Source of the DNA: Thermodesulfobacteriota bacterium
GTDB taxonomy: Bacteria > Desulfobacterota > QYQD01
Reading direction: 5' to 3'
Assembly (NCBI GenBank): GCA_031082315.1
Contig: JAVHLC010000002.1
Coordinates: 273,362 to 337,361 of the forward strand
Length of the DNA stretch: 64,000 nt
Made by a program: the position numbers and the translations under genes. This document shows, piece after piece, positions 42,110 to 50,497 of the stretch (position 1 is the stretch's first letter; each line of letters begins with the position of its first letter). A model generated the notes under the pieces. That model did no database searches. It was given only the letters and a program-made list of their open reading frames with translations, and was not told the origin of the DNA.

Positions 42110-43486
42110 ATGATAAAACGGCTCAAAACTATATTTAAACAGGACAACCTTGAATATGAGTTTCTGCCCCCGGCCCTTGAGATAGAGGAAACCCCGGCCT
42201 CTCCTCTGCATAGGGTATTGATCTGGGTGATTTTTATAATCACCCTTTCAACTTTTGCCTGGTCATATCTGGGGCGTGTGGATGTAGTGGCAGTGGCCAG
42301 GGGAAAGGTTATCCCGGATGGAAGGATTAAAATTATACAGCCAATAGAAACAGGGGTGATAAGGACTCTTCATGTGAAAGAAGGACAGCGGATCAAGGCG
42401 GGGCAAATTCTGATAGAGCTTGACCCTACAATCAAAGAGGCGGATGTGACAAGCTCTGTAAAAGCATTATCCATCTATCAGATTGATAAAAAAATGCTTA
42501 TGGAAGAATTAAGCGGCACGGACGCTGAAGAAGCTTTATCAGAGGGCCACCTCAAAAATGTGGCCGCAAGAAAATCTTTGAGGGACACGGCCGGTATTCG
42601 GCAACTTCAGACCAGACTGAAAGAGGTTAGGGAATCAGAATACAAGGCCAAAGAAGATGCCCTGACACTCATTATTGCCCAGAGGGAGAATGCGCTCCAC
42701 GCCGCAGGGGCTATGTTAACAAGGCTTGAGAAGACCTATGTAATATTGAAAGAACAGGAAAATGCCTTCAGGGATCTTTACGGGCGTGATTATATTCCAA
42801 AGATGGATCTTCTCGACAAACAAAGGGAGTTATATTCTACAGAGCAGGAACTGGAGGCACAGAAAAGGGTGGTAGGGCAGGTTAAAGATAGTCTTGAGGA
42901 GGCCAGAAAAAATCTGGATGCCTTTAAAAAGGAAAGGGTGAAAGGGATAATCGGCGATATAGTGGAAAGGGAAAAGACTATTTCGGCTATGGAAGGAGAG
43001 GTCATAAAGGCGAAAAAAAGATATGAGCTTGAGCAGTTATGTTCTCCGGTTGATGGGACTGTACACGGGATTTCTTCATATACCATCGGAGGAGTGGTAA
43101 CACCGGCCCAGCCTATTGTTACGATTGTCCCGGCTGGGACGCCTCTTATAGTAGAGGCCATGGCCTTAAATAAAGACATAGGATTTTTAAAGGTCGGACA
43201 GGAGGCAGAGGTTAAGCTTGATACCTTCCCCTTCCAGAAGTATGGTACTATCAAAGGGAGGGTATCATCCATAAGCCCTGATGCCTTTGAAGACGAAAAG
43301 CTCGGATCTGTATATAAGATAAGGGTGGAGCTGGAGAAATTAAGCTTAATGGTTGATGGCAGAAACGTTCCGGTCTCACCGGGGATGACCGTAGCCGTTG
43401 AAGTCAAAACAGGAAAAAGGAGAATAATAGAATTTTTCCTTTCACCTATCGTAAAATATGCTAAAGAGAGTCTTACACTGAGGTAG
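42110..43486 (+). CDS. HlyD-family type I secretion adaptor
   Basis: 458-aa membrane-fusion protein that links the ABC exporter to an outer-membrane TolC. One N-terminal membrane segment (LIWVIFIITLSTFAWSYL, ~residues 33-50), a biotinyl-lipoyl-like half motif (GVIRTLHVKEGQRIKAGQILIELD), a long coiled-coil region (residues ~140-290) and the second lipoyl half plus beta barrel (LCSPVDGTVHGISSYTIGGVV, VVTPAQPIVTIVPAG). No TolC gene is in the window, so one is expected elsewhere. Confidence 0.92.
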   Translation: MIKRLKTIFKQDNLEYEFLPPALEIEETPASPLHRVLIWVIFIITLSTFAWSYLGRVDVVAVARGKVIPDGRIKIIQPIETGVIRTLHVKEGQRIKAGQILIELDPTIKEADVTSSVKALSIYQIDKKMLMEELSGTDAEEALSEGHLKNVAARKSLRDTAGIRQLQTRLKEVRESEYKAKEDALTLIIAQRENALHAAGAMLTRLEKTYVILKEQENAFRDLYGRDYIPKMDLLDKQRELYSTEQELEAQKRVVGQVKDSLEEARKNLDAFKKERVKGIIGDIVEREKTISAMEGEVIKAKKRYELEQLCSPVDGTVHGISSYTIGGVVTPAQPIVTIVPAGTPLIVEAMALNKDIGFLKVGQEAEVKLDTFPFQKYGTIKGRVSSISPDAFEDEKLGSVYKIRVELEKLSLMVDGRNVPVSPGMTVAVEVKTGKRRIIEFFLSPIVKYAKESLTLR

Positions 43487-43505
43487 ATAATCCAAGGGAG
43501 GTACT

Positions 43506-44015
43506 ATGGTTATGCGGAAAGCCTTACTAAGGGTGCTGTTATTACTGTCTTTTATCTGTATAGTCATGCCGGGTTGCGCGGGCACACTAAGCCCGACAGC
43601 GCCGCCGGCCACCGAAGAAAAACACTCCTACGGCCCTCTAAAATCAGGCGAGACCGGGAATTCACCCACATATTACGACTTCGATGACGTTCTCATACCG
43701 CCGGAACTAAAGCTTGATACCCAGAAGTCGATGGTTGTAAGCACTTCCACCTTTAGCGGCGGAGTGCTGGTATTCAACGGTTATGTTGATCAGGCCTCAC
43801 TTATCGACTTCTTCCTTAAAAACATGGCCAAGGATAACTGGCAACTGAAAGGAAGCATCAAATACCGCCATACCGTACTTACCTTTGAGAAGCCGAACAA
43901 GGGCTGCGTAATAACCGTTGGTGAACAGACGTTTAACACGCCGGTAGAGATATGGGTCGGAATCCTGCATGAACCGGGTACGGGGCAGCTTCCTATGAGG
44001 CAGTCGAGGCCTTAA
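43506..44015 (+). CDS. Conserved lipoprotein upstream of coaBC
   Basis: 169 aa. Signal peptide with lipobox CIVMPGCAGT, a Pro/Thr-rich linker, then a compact domain (YYDFDDVLIPPELKLDTQKS; FSGGVLVFNGYVDQASLIDFFLKNMAKDNWQLKG; LTFEKPNKGCVITVGE). I have the impression of similar lipoproteins beside coaBC in related genomes but know no function. GGGAGG precedes the start region, and the stop is directly followed by the coaBC ATG. Confidence 0.7.
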   Translation: MVMRKALLRVLLLLSFICIVMPGCAGTLSPTAPPATEEKHSYGPLKSGETGNSPTYYDFDDVLIPPELKLDTQKSMVVSTSTFSGGVLVFNGYVDQASLIDFFLKNMAKDNWQLKGSIKYRHTVLTFEKPNKGCVITVGEQTFNTPVEIWVGILHEPGTGQLPMRQSRP

Positions 44016-45224
44016 ATGATGCGCTTCTCTACGCTTTCCTCTAAAAAGATTTTGCTCGGGGTAACGGGCAGTATAGCCGCCTATAAGGCGGTGGAACTGG
44101 TGCGTGAACTATCCCGGCAGGGTGCGGCAGTAACCGTGGTGATGACTGAAAGCGCCGGTAAGTTCGTTGGTCTCACCACATTCAATGCCCTCTCCGGCCA
44201 ACCCGTTTACACGGACCTCTTTAATAATCCGGCAGATCCGGCCCTGCACATCAATCTCCCCCGTCAGGCCGATGCCGTTGTAATCGCCCCGGCTACGGCC
44301 AACTTCATCGGCAAAATGGCCCATGGGATAGCCGACGATCTCCTTTCCACTATAGTCCTGGCAGCCCAAAAACCTATCCTCGTCTGTCCGGCCATGAATA
44401 GCGCCATGTACGAACATCCGGCCACAAAAGGCAACCTGGAGCAGCTCCGTAAGTACGGATACCTGGTTGTTGAACCGGAAACCGGCCCCCTCGCCTGCGG
44501 AGATGAAGGGCCGGGCCGTCTGGCCGAGCCGTCCACTATATGCGAGGCCGTAAAGATAGCCCTTGAGAAAAAAGACCTCCAGGGCCAGAAGATTTTGATA
44601 ACCGCCGGGCCGACAGAAGAGCCTATAGATCCGGTTCGTTTTATCTCAAACCGTTCATCCGGCAAGATGGGTTACAGCCTGGCCCGCGTGGCCAGACGGC
44701 GGGGGGCGGAGGTTGTACTTATCAGCGGCCCCACCTGCCTTTCCAAACCCTGGGGCATAGAGTTCGTGCCGGTACGCACTGCGGCCGAGATGTACAAGGC
44801 GGTCATGTCCTGTTTTGACTGGGCCACTATTGTGATCAAGGCGGCAGCGGTGGCTGATTACGGACCTTCGACCGTTCTCCCCCAAAAATTAAAAAAGGGG
44901 ACACCGGATCTGTCGCTCAAGCTCACACGCACCCCTGATATACTCAAAGAATTGGGTAAGCGCAAAAAACGGCAATTTTTAGTAGGGTTTGCGGCGGAAA
45001 GCAAAAATTTAGCAGTTGAGGCGCGCCGAAAATTACAGGAAAAAAATCTGGACCTGATCGTGGCCAACGATATTAGCGCTCCCGGAGCCGGTTTTGGATT
45101 TGATACCAACCAGGTAAAGATCATTACGGCGGATGGCGGGGTAATCGATTCCCCCCTCCTCGATAAGGAAGAACTAAGCTATATGATTTTAGATAAGGTC
45201 TTAGAAGTTATGCGAAGAAAATAG
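44016..45224 (+). CDS. coaBC: Bifunctional phosphopantothenoylcysteine decarboxylase/synthetase
   Basis: Coenzyme A biosynthesis, steps 2 and 3, 402 aa. The CoaC flavoprotein half (residues ~1-190) has LLGVTGSIAAYKAVELVREL, the active-site His region DPALHINLPRQADAVVIAPATAN and PAMNSAMYEHPA. The CoaB half has GPTEEPIDPVRFISNRSSGKMGYSLA, LIKAA-type dimer helix VIKAAAVADYGPS and LKLTRTPDIL, FVGFAAES-like and NDIS motifs. It is a normal full-length fusion. Confidence 0.96.
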   Translation: MMRFSTLSSKKILLGVTGSIAAYKAVELVRELSRQGAAVTVVMTESAGKFVGLTTFNALSGQPVYTDLFNNPADPALHINLPRQADAVVIAPATANFIGKMAHGIADDLLSTIVLAAQKPILVCPAMNSAMYEHPATKGNLEQLRKYGYLVVEPETGPLACGDEGPGRLAEPSTICEAVKIALEKKDLQGQKILITAGPTEEPIDPVRFISNRSSGKMGYSLARVARRRGAEVVLISGPTCLSKPWGIEFVPVRTAAEMYKAVMSCFDWATIVIKAAAVADYGPSTVLPQKLKKGTPDLSLKLTRTPDILKELGKRKKRQFLVGFAAESKNLAVEARRKLQEKNLDLIVANDISAPGAGFGFDTNQVKIITADGGVIDSPLLDKEELSYMILDKVLEVMRRK

Positions 45225-45262
45225 CAAAGGGTTACTGCGCAAGCCGTGAAGCGAAGGAGCAA
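45224..45262. repeat. Family G repeat (copy inverted relative to 8174-8208)
   Basis: AAAGGGTTACTGCGCAAGCC and GTGAAGCGAAGGAGCAATGG match the reverse complement of 8174-8208 with one mismatch in the central 30 bases. It lies directly after the coaBC stop. Confidence 0.6.
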
Positions 45263-45316
45263 TGGGCTCCGTTTTGGAATGAAAAAATTGGATAAGAAAG
45301 TCATTAAACGCCAGGT

Positions 45317-46153
45317 ATGAAGGCCCAACGTAAAGAAATACTGGAAATACTCTCCCAATGTAAAGACTACCTCTCCTTTCGCAAGGCTATGGGGCTGGGT
45401 TTTTTGCCTGCGTCATCCGGTAAGGTACTGTATGAAACTGTTATGTTGGAGGGAAGCTCAAAAGGCAATGAAAATAATCCCCCCGTGTCTTCCGTTATAA
45501 TCCCCCCCAGCCCCCCTTTGAAAAAGGAGGGTATGGGGGGATTGACAGGCATCTCGCCTATAGGAGGAAGGGGTTCAGAGGAAAACATCGGCCAGGAGAA
45601 ACGACCGACTCTGGCTGACGTGCGCCGCGAGCTTGGCGATTGCGAGCGTTGTAAGCTACACAAGACGCGCACCAATATAGTCTTTGGCGCGGGCAACGAA
45701 CAGGCAAAATTAGTATTCGTAGGCGAAGGGCCGGGACTGGATGAAGATATACAGGGAGAACCGTTTGTCGGCGCCGCCGGACAGCTTTTGACCCGGATCA
45801 TCCGGGCCATAAACCTGAGGCGTGAGGATGTCTATATATGCAATATCATCAAGTGCCGGCCGCCCAAAAACCGAAACCCGGAGCCGGATGAAATAGAGGC
45901 ATGTAAGCCATTCGTGCTTAAACAGCTGGAGGTTATACGGCCTCGCCTGATCTGTGCCCTGGGAAGCGTGGCGGCCCAGGCCCTGCTCGAAACAGCAGCG
46001 CCGATTGGCATATTGCGGGGCCGTTTTCATAGCTTTCGGGGCGTAAAGTTGATGCCTACCTACCACCCCGCCTATCTACTGCGCAACCCAGCTAAAAAAC
46101 GAGAGGTCTGGGAAGATATGCAGATGATACAAAAGGAATATCAGGCGTTATGA
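45317..46153 (+). CDS. Type-4 (Fe-S) uracil-DNA glycosylase
   Basis: Excises uracil from DNA, 278 aa. The core domain (residues ~95-278) has GEGPGLDEDIQGEPFVGAAG, NIIKCRPPKNRNPEPDEIEAC, ALGSVAAQALL and the active-site His motif PTYHPAYLLRNP. Fe-S cysteines are in GDCERCKLHKTRTN, IIKCRPP and EACKPF. The N-terminal ~90 residues include a family B repeat translated in frame (residues ~54-78, IIPPSPPLKKEGMGG), which forms a linker between the short N-terminal helix region and the catalytic domain. Confidence 0.92.
   Translation: MKAQRKEILEILSQCKDYLSFRKAMGLGFLPASSGKVLYETVMLEGSSKGNENNPPVSSVIIPPSPPLKKEGMGGLTGISPIGGRGSEENIGQEKRPTLADVRRELGDCERCKLHKTRTNIVFGAGNEQAKLVFVGEGPGLDEDIQGEPFVGAAGQLLTRIIRAINLRREDVYICNIIKCRPPKNRNPEPDEIEACKPFVLKQLEVIRPRLICALGSVAAQALLETAAPIGILRGRFHSFRGVKLMPTYHPAYLLRNPAKKREVWEDMQMIQKEYQAL
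45473..45545. repeat. Family B repeat inside the uracil-DNA glycosylase gene
   Basis: AATAATCCCCCCGTGTC ... CCCCCCCAGCCCCCC-TTTGAAAAAGGAGGG-TATGGGGGGATT is the same palindromic element found in six intergenic sites, here inside the coding region with the reading frame kept. Confidence 0.85.
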
Positions 46154-46263
46154 TTGACGGCTTCGTAAAAAATCCATTTGCTGCGTTGTCCGCCTCCGGC
46201 GGATCACTGCGGCGAAGAGCTTTTTACTGCGCCGTCCAAACTTTGCCTTAGTACGAGTTCACC

Positions 46264-47568
46264 ATGATTATCATCAGATATGGCGGCGTGGTCTTCATAG
46301 TCTTGTGTCTTTTTTTGAGCAACGCTACGGCCTCGACCGCCACAGTCTCCGGCCCCATCCATGTAATAGAGGTGGAAGGAAGCATAAATCCAGGGTCGGC
46401 TAAGTTCATTATCGATCATATCGAGCAGGCGGAAAAAGATAAGGCGCAATGCCTCATCATACGGCTGGACACACCGGGCGGGCTGGAGACGGCCATGCGC
46501 TCTATAGTCAAAGGTATCTTGAACTCTCCTGTGCTCATTGTGGTCTATGTCTCGCCGGCCGGGGCCAGGGCCGCCTCTGCTGGTGTGATGATTACGATCG
46601 CTGCCCACATCGCCGCCATGGCCTCGGGGACGAATATCGGGGCGGCGCATCCGGTAAATATCGGCGGAAGGGATATGGATAAGGAGATGGCCCGCAAGGC
46701 GGAAAACGATATGGTGGCCTTTGTCCGGAGCATTGCGGAAAAGAGGGGGCGCAACGCCGGCTGGGTCGAGGACGCCGTTCGCAAAAGCGTTTCTATTACC
46801 GAGACAGATGCGCTCAAATTAAAGGTCATTGATCTTATGGCCCGGGATATGGATGATCTTCTTATCCAGTTGCATGGCCGTGAAGTCCAGACCACTACCG
46901 GCATAGTAAAATTTAATACCAGCCGGGCCAGGGTCATTACCTTCAGCGAAGGCATTGGTGAAAAGGTTCTCCGCCTTATAGCTGACCCCAATATTGCTTA
47001 TATCCTGATGATGATCGGTCTGGCCGGTCTGTACTTTGAATTGGCCCATCCTGGGGCCATCTTCCCTGGAGCTATAGGGGCCATCTCCCTTATACTGGCC
47101 TTTTTCGCCTTCCAGACCCTGCCGGTTAACTACGCCGGGGTCCTGTTAATCCTTCTCTCTGCCGTGCTTTTCCTCCTCGAAATTAAAGTTGTCAGCTATG
47201 GGCTGCTCGGTCTGGGAGGGGTCATCGCCCTTGTACTGGGTTCCATGATGTTGTTTCAAGGTGGTGAGCCGGCTATACGCCCGGATGTAAAGGTATTAGT
47301 TCCGACCATTGCCGCTGTTTCTGTCTTCTTTATTACCGTGGCCTTCCTTGCTATACGAGCAGTCAGGGCAAAACCCAAAACCGGAACGCCTGCCTTAATC
47401 GGTGAGATAGGCGTTATTAAAGAATGGTCTAACGGCAAGGGTAAGGTATTTGTCCACGGCGAGTACTGGAATGCCGTAGCAAACGAACAGATGGAAGCAG
47501 GTACGGACGTAGAAGTTGTATCCGTTGATCGGCTTTTACTTAAGGTTCAAAGGAAGAAAATATCTTAG
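46264..47568 (+). CDS. NfeD-family membrane serine protease (ClpP-class N-terminus)
   Basis: 434 aa. Signal/anchor segment (VVFIVLCLFLSNATAS), then a ClpP/SppA-like protease domain (residues ~30-230: VIEVEGSINPGSAKFIIDHI, LIIRLDTPGGLETAMRSIV) with the catalytic Ser in SPAGARAASAGVMITIAAH and a Lys likely in MDKEMARKAEND. Several membrane spans (~250-370) and a C-terminal NfeD OB-fold (GEIGVIKEWSNGKGKVFVHGEYWNA) follow. It is paired with the slipin gene 9 bp downstream; such pairs are thought to act in membrane protein quality control. Confidence 0.92.
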   Translation: MIIIRYGGVVFIVLCLFLSNATASTATVSGPIHVIEVEGSINPGSAKFIIDHIEQAEKDKAQCLIIRLDTPGGLETAMRSIVKGILNSPVLIVVYVSPAGARAASAGVMITIAAHIAAMASGTNIGAAHPVNIGGRDMDKEMARKAENDMVAFVRSIAEKRGRNAGWVEDAVRKSVSITETDALKLKVIDLMARDMDDLLIQLHGREVQTTTGIVKFNTSRARVITFSEGIGEKVLRLIADPNIAYILMMIGLAGLYFELAHPGAIFPGAIGAISLILAFFAFQTLPVNYAGVLLILLSAVLFLLEIKVVSYGLLGLGGVIALVLGSMMLFQGGEPAIRPDVKVLVPTIAAVSVFFITVAFLAIRAVRAKPKTGTPALIGEIGVIKEWSNGKGKVFVHGEYWNAVANEQMEAGTDVEVVSVDRLLLKVQRKKIS

Positions 47569-47577
47569 GAGGGTCTT

Positions 47578-48345
47578 ATGTCTCTTCCATTTTTGGTGAT
47601 AATCTTTTTTGCAGTATTATTCTTTGCCAGCGCCTTGCGTATTCTTAACGAATACGAGCGGGGCGTAGTCTTTCGTCTGGGCCGGGTTATCGGGGCCAAA
47701 GGGCCGGGGCTTATCATCCTTATTCCGGGTATTGATAAGATGCGCAAGGTGGATTTGCGCACCGTTACCCTAGATGTCCCGCCGCAGGACATCATAACCC
47801 GCGACAATGTCTCTGTTAAGGTCTCGGCTGTGGTCTTTTTCCGGGTTATGGACGCTATGAAGGCGGTGATTGATGTGGAGAATTACCTTTTTGCTACATC
47901 CCAGCTTGCCCAGACTACACTAAGGAGTGTCTGTGGCCAGGCCGAGATGGACGATCTTCTGGCCGAGCGGGAAAAGATCAATTCAAAGATCCAGGGGATA
48001 CTGGATATGCACACCGAACCTTGGGGGGTCAAGGTAAGCGCGGTAGAGGTAAAACAGATAGACCTGCCGGTGGAGATGCAGCGGGCCATGGCGAAACAGG
48101 CGGAGGCGGAGAGAGAAAGACGGGCGAAGGTTATAAACGCTGAAGGTGAATTTCAGGCGGCAACCAAGTTAGCCGAGGCCGCCGGCATCATTGAAAAATA
48201 TCCTATGGCCTTACAACTACGGTATCTTCAGACGCTGCGTGAGGTGGCCGCAGAAAATAACTCGACAACGCTCTTTCCTATTCCCATAGACCTGTTCAAG
48301 CCCTTTTTATCGGCTATGGAGAGTAAAAAAACAGAAGGCCTGTAG
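47578..48345 (+). CDS. Slipin/stomatin family SPFH protein
   Basis: 255 aa, one N-terminal membrane anchor ([20 protein letters not shown]), then the SPFH domain ([64 protein letters not shown]) and a coiled segment ([22 protein letters not shown]) that drives oligomers. The adjacent NfeD protease is the usual partner and is known in relatives to cleave stomatin C-termini. GGAGGG precedes the ATG. Confidence 0.94.
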   Translation: MSLPFLVIIFFAVLFFASALRILNEYERGVVFRLGRVIGAKGPGLIILIPGIDKMRKVDLRTVTLDVPPQDIITRDNVSVKVSAVVFFRVMDAMKAVIDVENYLFATSQLAQTTLRSVCGQAEMDDLLAEREKINSKIQGILDMHTEPWGVKVSAVEVKQIDLPVEMQRAMAKQAEAERERRAKVINAEGEFQAATKLAEAAGIIEKYPMALQLRYLQTLREVAAENNSTTLFPIPIDLFKPFLSAMESKKTEGL

Positions 48346-48354
48346 AACGTTTCA

Positions 48355-48816
48355 TTATACCTGAGGAACCAGGAAGCCGAAGGCGCTGCCCAGTTTGCGT
48401 GCCAGATCCAGAAAATGGCGCGGCAAGGGGACTTCCCGGTCCACGAGCAAGATATGGAGTTCCTGGGCGCGGGCAAGAATGCGTGAGCTGTCGATGCCCT
48501 CCTGGTTGTCGCAGAGAAACTGAACGCGGAGGGCATCGGTCAGAGGAATACGCATTCCCTCGAGTTCAGTGGCGAGATGGTTCATTTCCTCTGCGATGCA
48601 GGCATTGTTTTCCTTCACAAAGGTCGCAAAAGGTTCTCCCGGATTAGGCGTGCCAAAGAGATCATTAATAATGGCCCCGGACAGTTTATTGATATACGAT
48701 GCCTCGCGCTCAGGGTATTTTCGAGAAAGATGTGCCTTCAATTTCTTGAAAAAAATCATTTTGATGACTTCAACCCCTTCCCTCATGATGGGGATCAATT
48801 TACTCTCAAACTGCAC
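48355..48816 (-). CDS. Hypothetical soluble helical protein
   Basis: 153 aa, starting with GTG 48816, which has GGAGG 5 nt upstream. It is mostly helical with no membrane segment: FFKKLKAHLSRKYPEREASY, NKLSGAIINDLFGTPNPGEPF, then AEEMNHLATELEGMRIPLTDALRVQFLCDNQEG. I do not recognise the family. It is convergent with the slipin gene (9 bp apart) and 44 bp downstream of the CBS gene. Confidence 0.6.
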   Translation of the reverse strand: MQFESKLIPIMREGVEVIKMIFFKKLKAHLSRKYPEREASYINKLSGAIINDLFGTPNPGEPFATFVKENNACIAEEMNHLATELEGMRIPLTDALRVQFLCDNQEGIDSSRILARAQELHILLVDREVPLPRHFLDLARKLGSAFGFLVPQV

Positions 48817-48860
48817 GACGGCCTCCGAGTTCTGTCCACAGGGATCAATACTGCTTTCCG

Positions 48861-49292
48861 TTATTTTTGTTTTTCTTTTTCTTGTTCGTATCTGATTAAC
48901 CCCGCTAAAGCAGACATCTCTTCGGCCAGGAGGTCTATCAAATCATCCAGGGTCACAATGCCGACCAGTTTGCCTTGCTGATCTATTACCGGAAGACGCC
49001 GAATGCCCCTGCCGCGCATAATCCGGATACCATCTCCCACACTTGCCGATTCCCTTACGGTGAGCAGGCGGGCGCTCATAACATCTTTGACCAGACTCTG
49101 GTGCGGGTCATTCCCCTCGGCCACCACCCTGATGGTTATGTCCCGGTCGGTCAGGATGCCTATGGGATGCCTGTTTTCGGTAATTATTACGGTGCGCACT
49201 GAATAATCCCGCATGAGCTGCGCGGCCTTGTGAATAGAGTCTGTGGCCCTGGCGATGACCACTTCACGGATGCAAATCTCACCAATAGACAT
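48861..49292 (-). CDS. CBS-domain pair protein
   Basis: 143-aa protein made of two CBS motifs: residues ~8-62 (VIARATDSIHKAAQLMRDYS, VIITENRHPIGILTDRDI) and ~72-128 (LTVRESASVGDGIRIMRGRG, LPVIDQQGKLVGIVTLDDLI). Such stand-alone CBS pairs bind adenine nucleotides and regulate partners. A GGGAGA Shine-Dalgarno precedes the ATG. The partner is not evident. Confidence 0.92.
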   Translation of the reverse strand: MSIGEICIREVVIARATDSIHKAAQLMRDYSVRTVIITENRHPIGILTDRDITIRVVAEGNDPHQSLVKDVMSARLLTVRESASVGDGIRIMRGRGIRRLPVIDQQGKLVGIVTLDDLIDLLAEEMSALAGLIRYEQEKEKQK

Positions 49293-49352
49293 GACATATC
49301 TCCCAATGAACGTTTTTAAAAGGTCACAGTAAGTCCTCTGAAGACGGACGCT

Positions 49353-50024
49353 TCATTTATATCCCACCGGCATAATCAAGATGGGATCGTAAATTCTGCT
49401 GATACCCAGCACCTGCCGGATCACGTCGCTGTGAAAGGCCCCCACAATGCCGGCCCCCAGCCCCAAAGCCCCGGCCTGGAGAAAGATATTCTGCCCGGCA
49501 TGCCCGGCCTCGATGTAGGTATAAGGGATGCCTTTTTCTCCATACTTCCGGGTACACCGTTCATATTCCCCGGTTATTATGAAGATAACAGGGGCCTCAG
49601 CCATCCAGCTCTGGTAAAGTGAGGCCATGGCGATATCGTCCCGAACCTCTCCGGCCTTCACCTGGGTCAGCCTATGCGCCTTCGGGATATAGTGATAGAC
49701 TCCGGCCGCCAATCCTTCTACCCCATTTTTCCCGACGGCCACCCAGATGTCCAGGGGATAGAGGGCGCCTGCCGACGGTACGGATTTGTAAGGATCGTTT
49801 GCAGTGACGCCGTAGACGGCCCAGAGGATTTGGGAAAGCTGCTCCAGATTCAGGGCCTTAGCCTTGAAATGGCGGATGGTTCGCCGGGCCTTGATAACCT
49901 CTTCCACGGACTTTTTACCGGTAAAGGAGGGCTTGGGAAGCGGGACGTCCGCATGGGTTTGGGCCATAGCGAAGATGGGCAGGAAAATTAGAGAGGCTAT
50001 AAAAAGGATGCCCAGGGTATTCAT
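49353..50024 (-). CDS. SagB/ThcOx-type nitroreductase-fold protein, exported
   Basis: 223 aa with a signal peptide (ILFIASLIFLPIFAMAQ, residues ~6-22). The FMN oxidoreductase fold follows: VIKARRTIRHFKAKALNLEQL (~44-64), SAGALYPLDIWVAVG (~85-99), YIEAGHAGQNIFLQAGALGLG (~178-198) and ISRIYDPILIMPVGY at the end. These motifs fit the SagB/ThcOx subgroup. Export is unusual for a flavoenzyme, and no Tat twin-Arg motif is seen. Substrate unknown. Confidence 0.82.
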   Translation of the reverse strand: MNTLGILFIASLIFLPIFAMAQTHADVPLPKPSFTGKKSVEEVIKARRTIRHFKAKALNLEQLSQILWAVYGVTANDPYKSVPSAGALYPLDIWVAVGKNGVEGLAAGVYHYIPKAHRLTQVKAGEVRDDIAMASLYQSWMAEAPVIFIITGEYERCTRKYGEKGIPYTYIEAGHAGQNIFLQAGALGLGAGIVGAFHSDVIRQVLGISRIYDPILIMPVGYK

Positions 50025-50497
50025 GACATTACTTTATTAATAGTATCGGTATGCCTTATCGCCATACACTAATAATTATACAGGGATACAACAAGAAATC
50101 CAACCTGAATAATTACATTTCGATTCACCACATAACCGCGAATAGTATTTTGCTGTTGAATCCGGGATGATAATTCCACTTTACACCCCTTGCTGTTCGG
50201 GCTATACTAAAATTGAAAGCCTGACTAATCGGAAAATCCGCTGTCCGGTTTGCCCTTCTCCAGGAGGGTTAATGGAGGGGTGGCGGTCCTCTCAGGCTTT
50301 CTGTTCATGTTATTTAAAGCCCTCTCTGAGCCGTTCCCGGTATTTCCTTTACAAGATATCCATTTAACCTGATAGGTATATCGAGGCCGTTATTCTCTTT
50401 CACTTCCTGTAGCCAGTCTTCGATTGACACAAGATTGTGTCCCGGCTATACTTTAATAAAAGGGTTTTCTATTTCTGTCCTTCGGGAGGAAAACGGC
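50025..50497. other. Intergenic region upstream of lipoprotein gene
   Basis: 473 bp. A 66-codon reading at 50167-50367 contains PCCSGYTKIESLTNRKIRCPVC, a zinc-ribbon-like Cys pattern, but has no good Shine-Dalgarno and no recognised family; it may be a relic. On the minus strand a 38-codon reading starting at GTG around 50428 (VSIEDWLQEVKENNGLDIPI then RLNG...) is also unsupported. A good promoter lies at the right end. Confidence 0.45.
50424..50452 (+). promoter_or_regulatory. Sigma-70 promoter for lipoprotein gene
   Basis: Perfect TTGACA (50424-50429), 17-bp spacer and TATACT (50447-50452). Transcription would start near 50460, leaving a ~38-nt leader with GGGAGG before GTG 50498. The promoter overlaps the 5' end of the longest ORF (50435), which argues for the later GTG start. 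Confidence 0.75.

Noticed and set aside
50167-50367. 66-aa ORF with zinc-ribbon-like cysteines
   Set aside because: Interesting Cys spacing, but no Shine-Dalgarno, no recognisable family and no partner; kept only as a note on the intergenic region.
50317-50430. 38-codon minus-strand ORF starting VSIEDWLQEVKENNG
   Set aside because: Looks protein-like but is short, has no clear Shine-Dalgarno and overlaps the promoter of the opposite gene; may be a gene relic.
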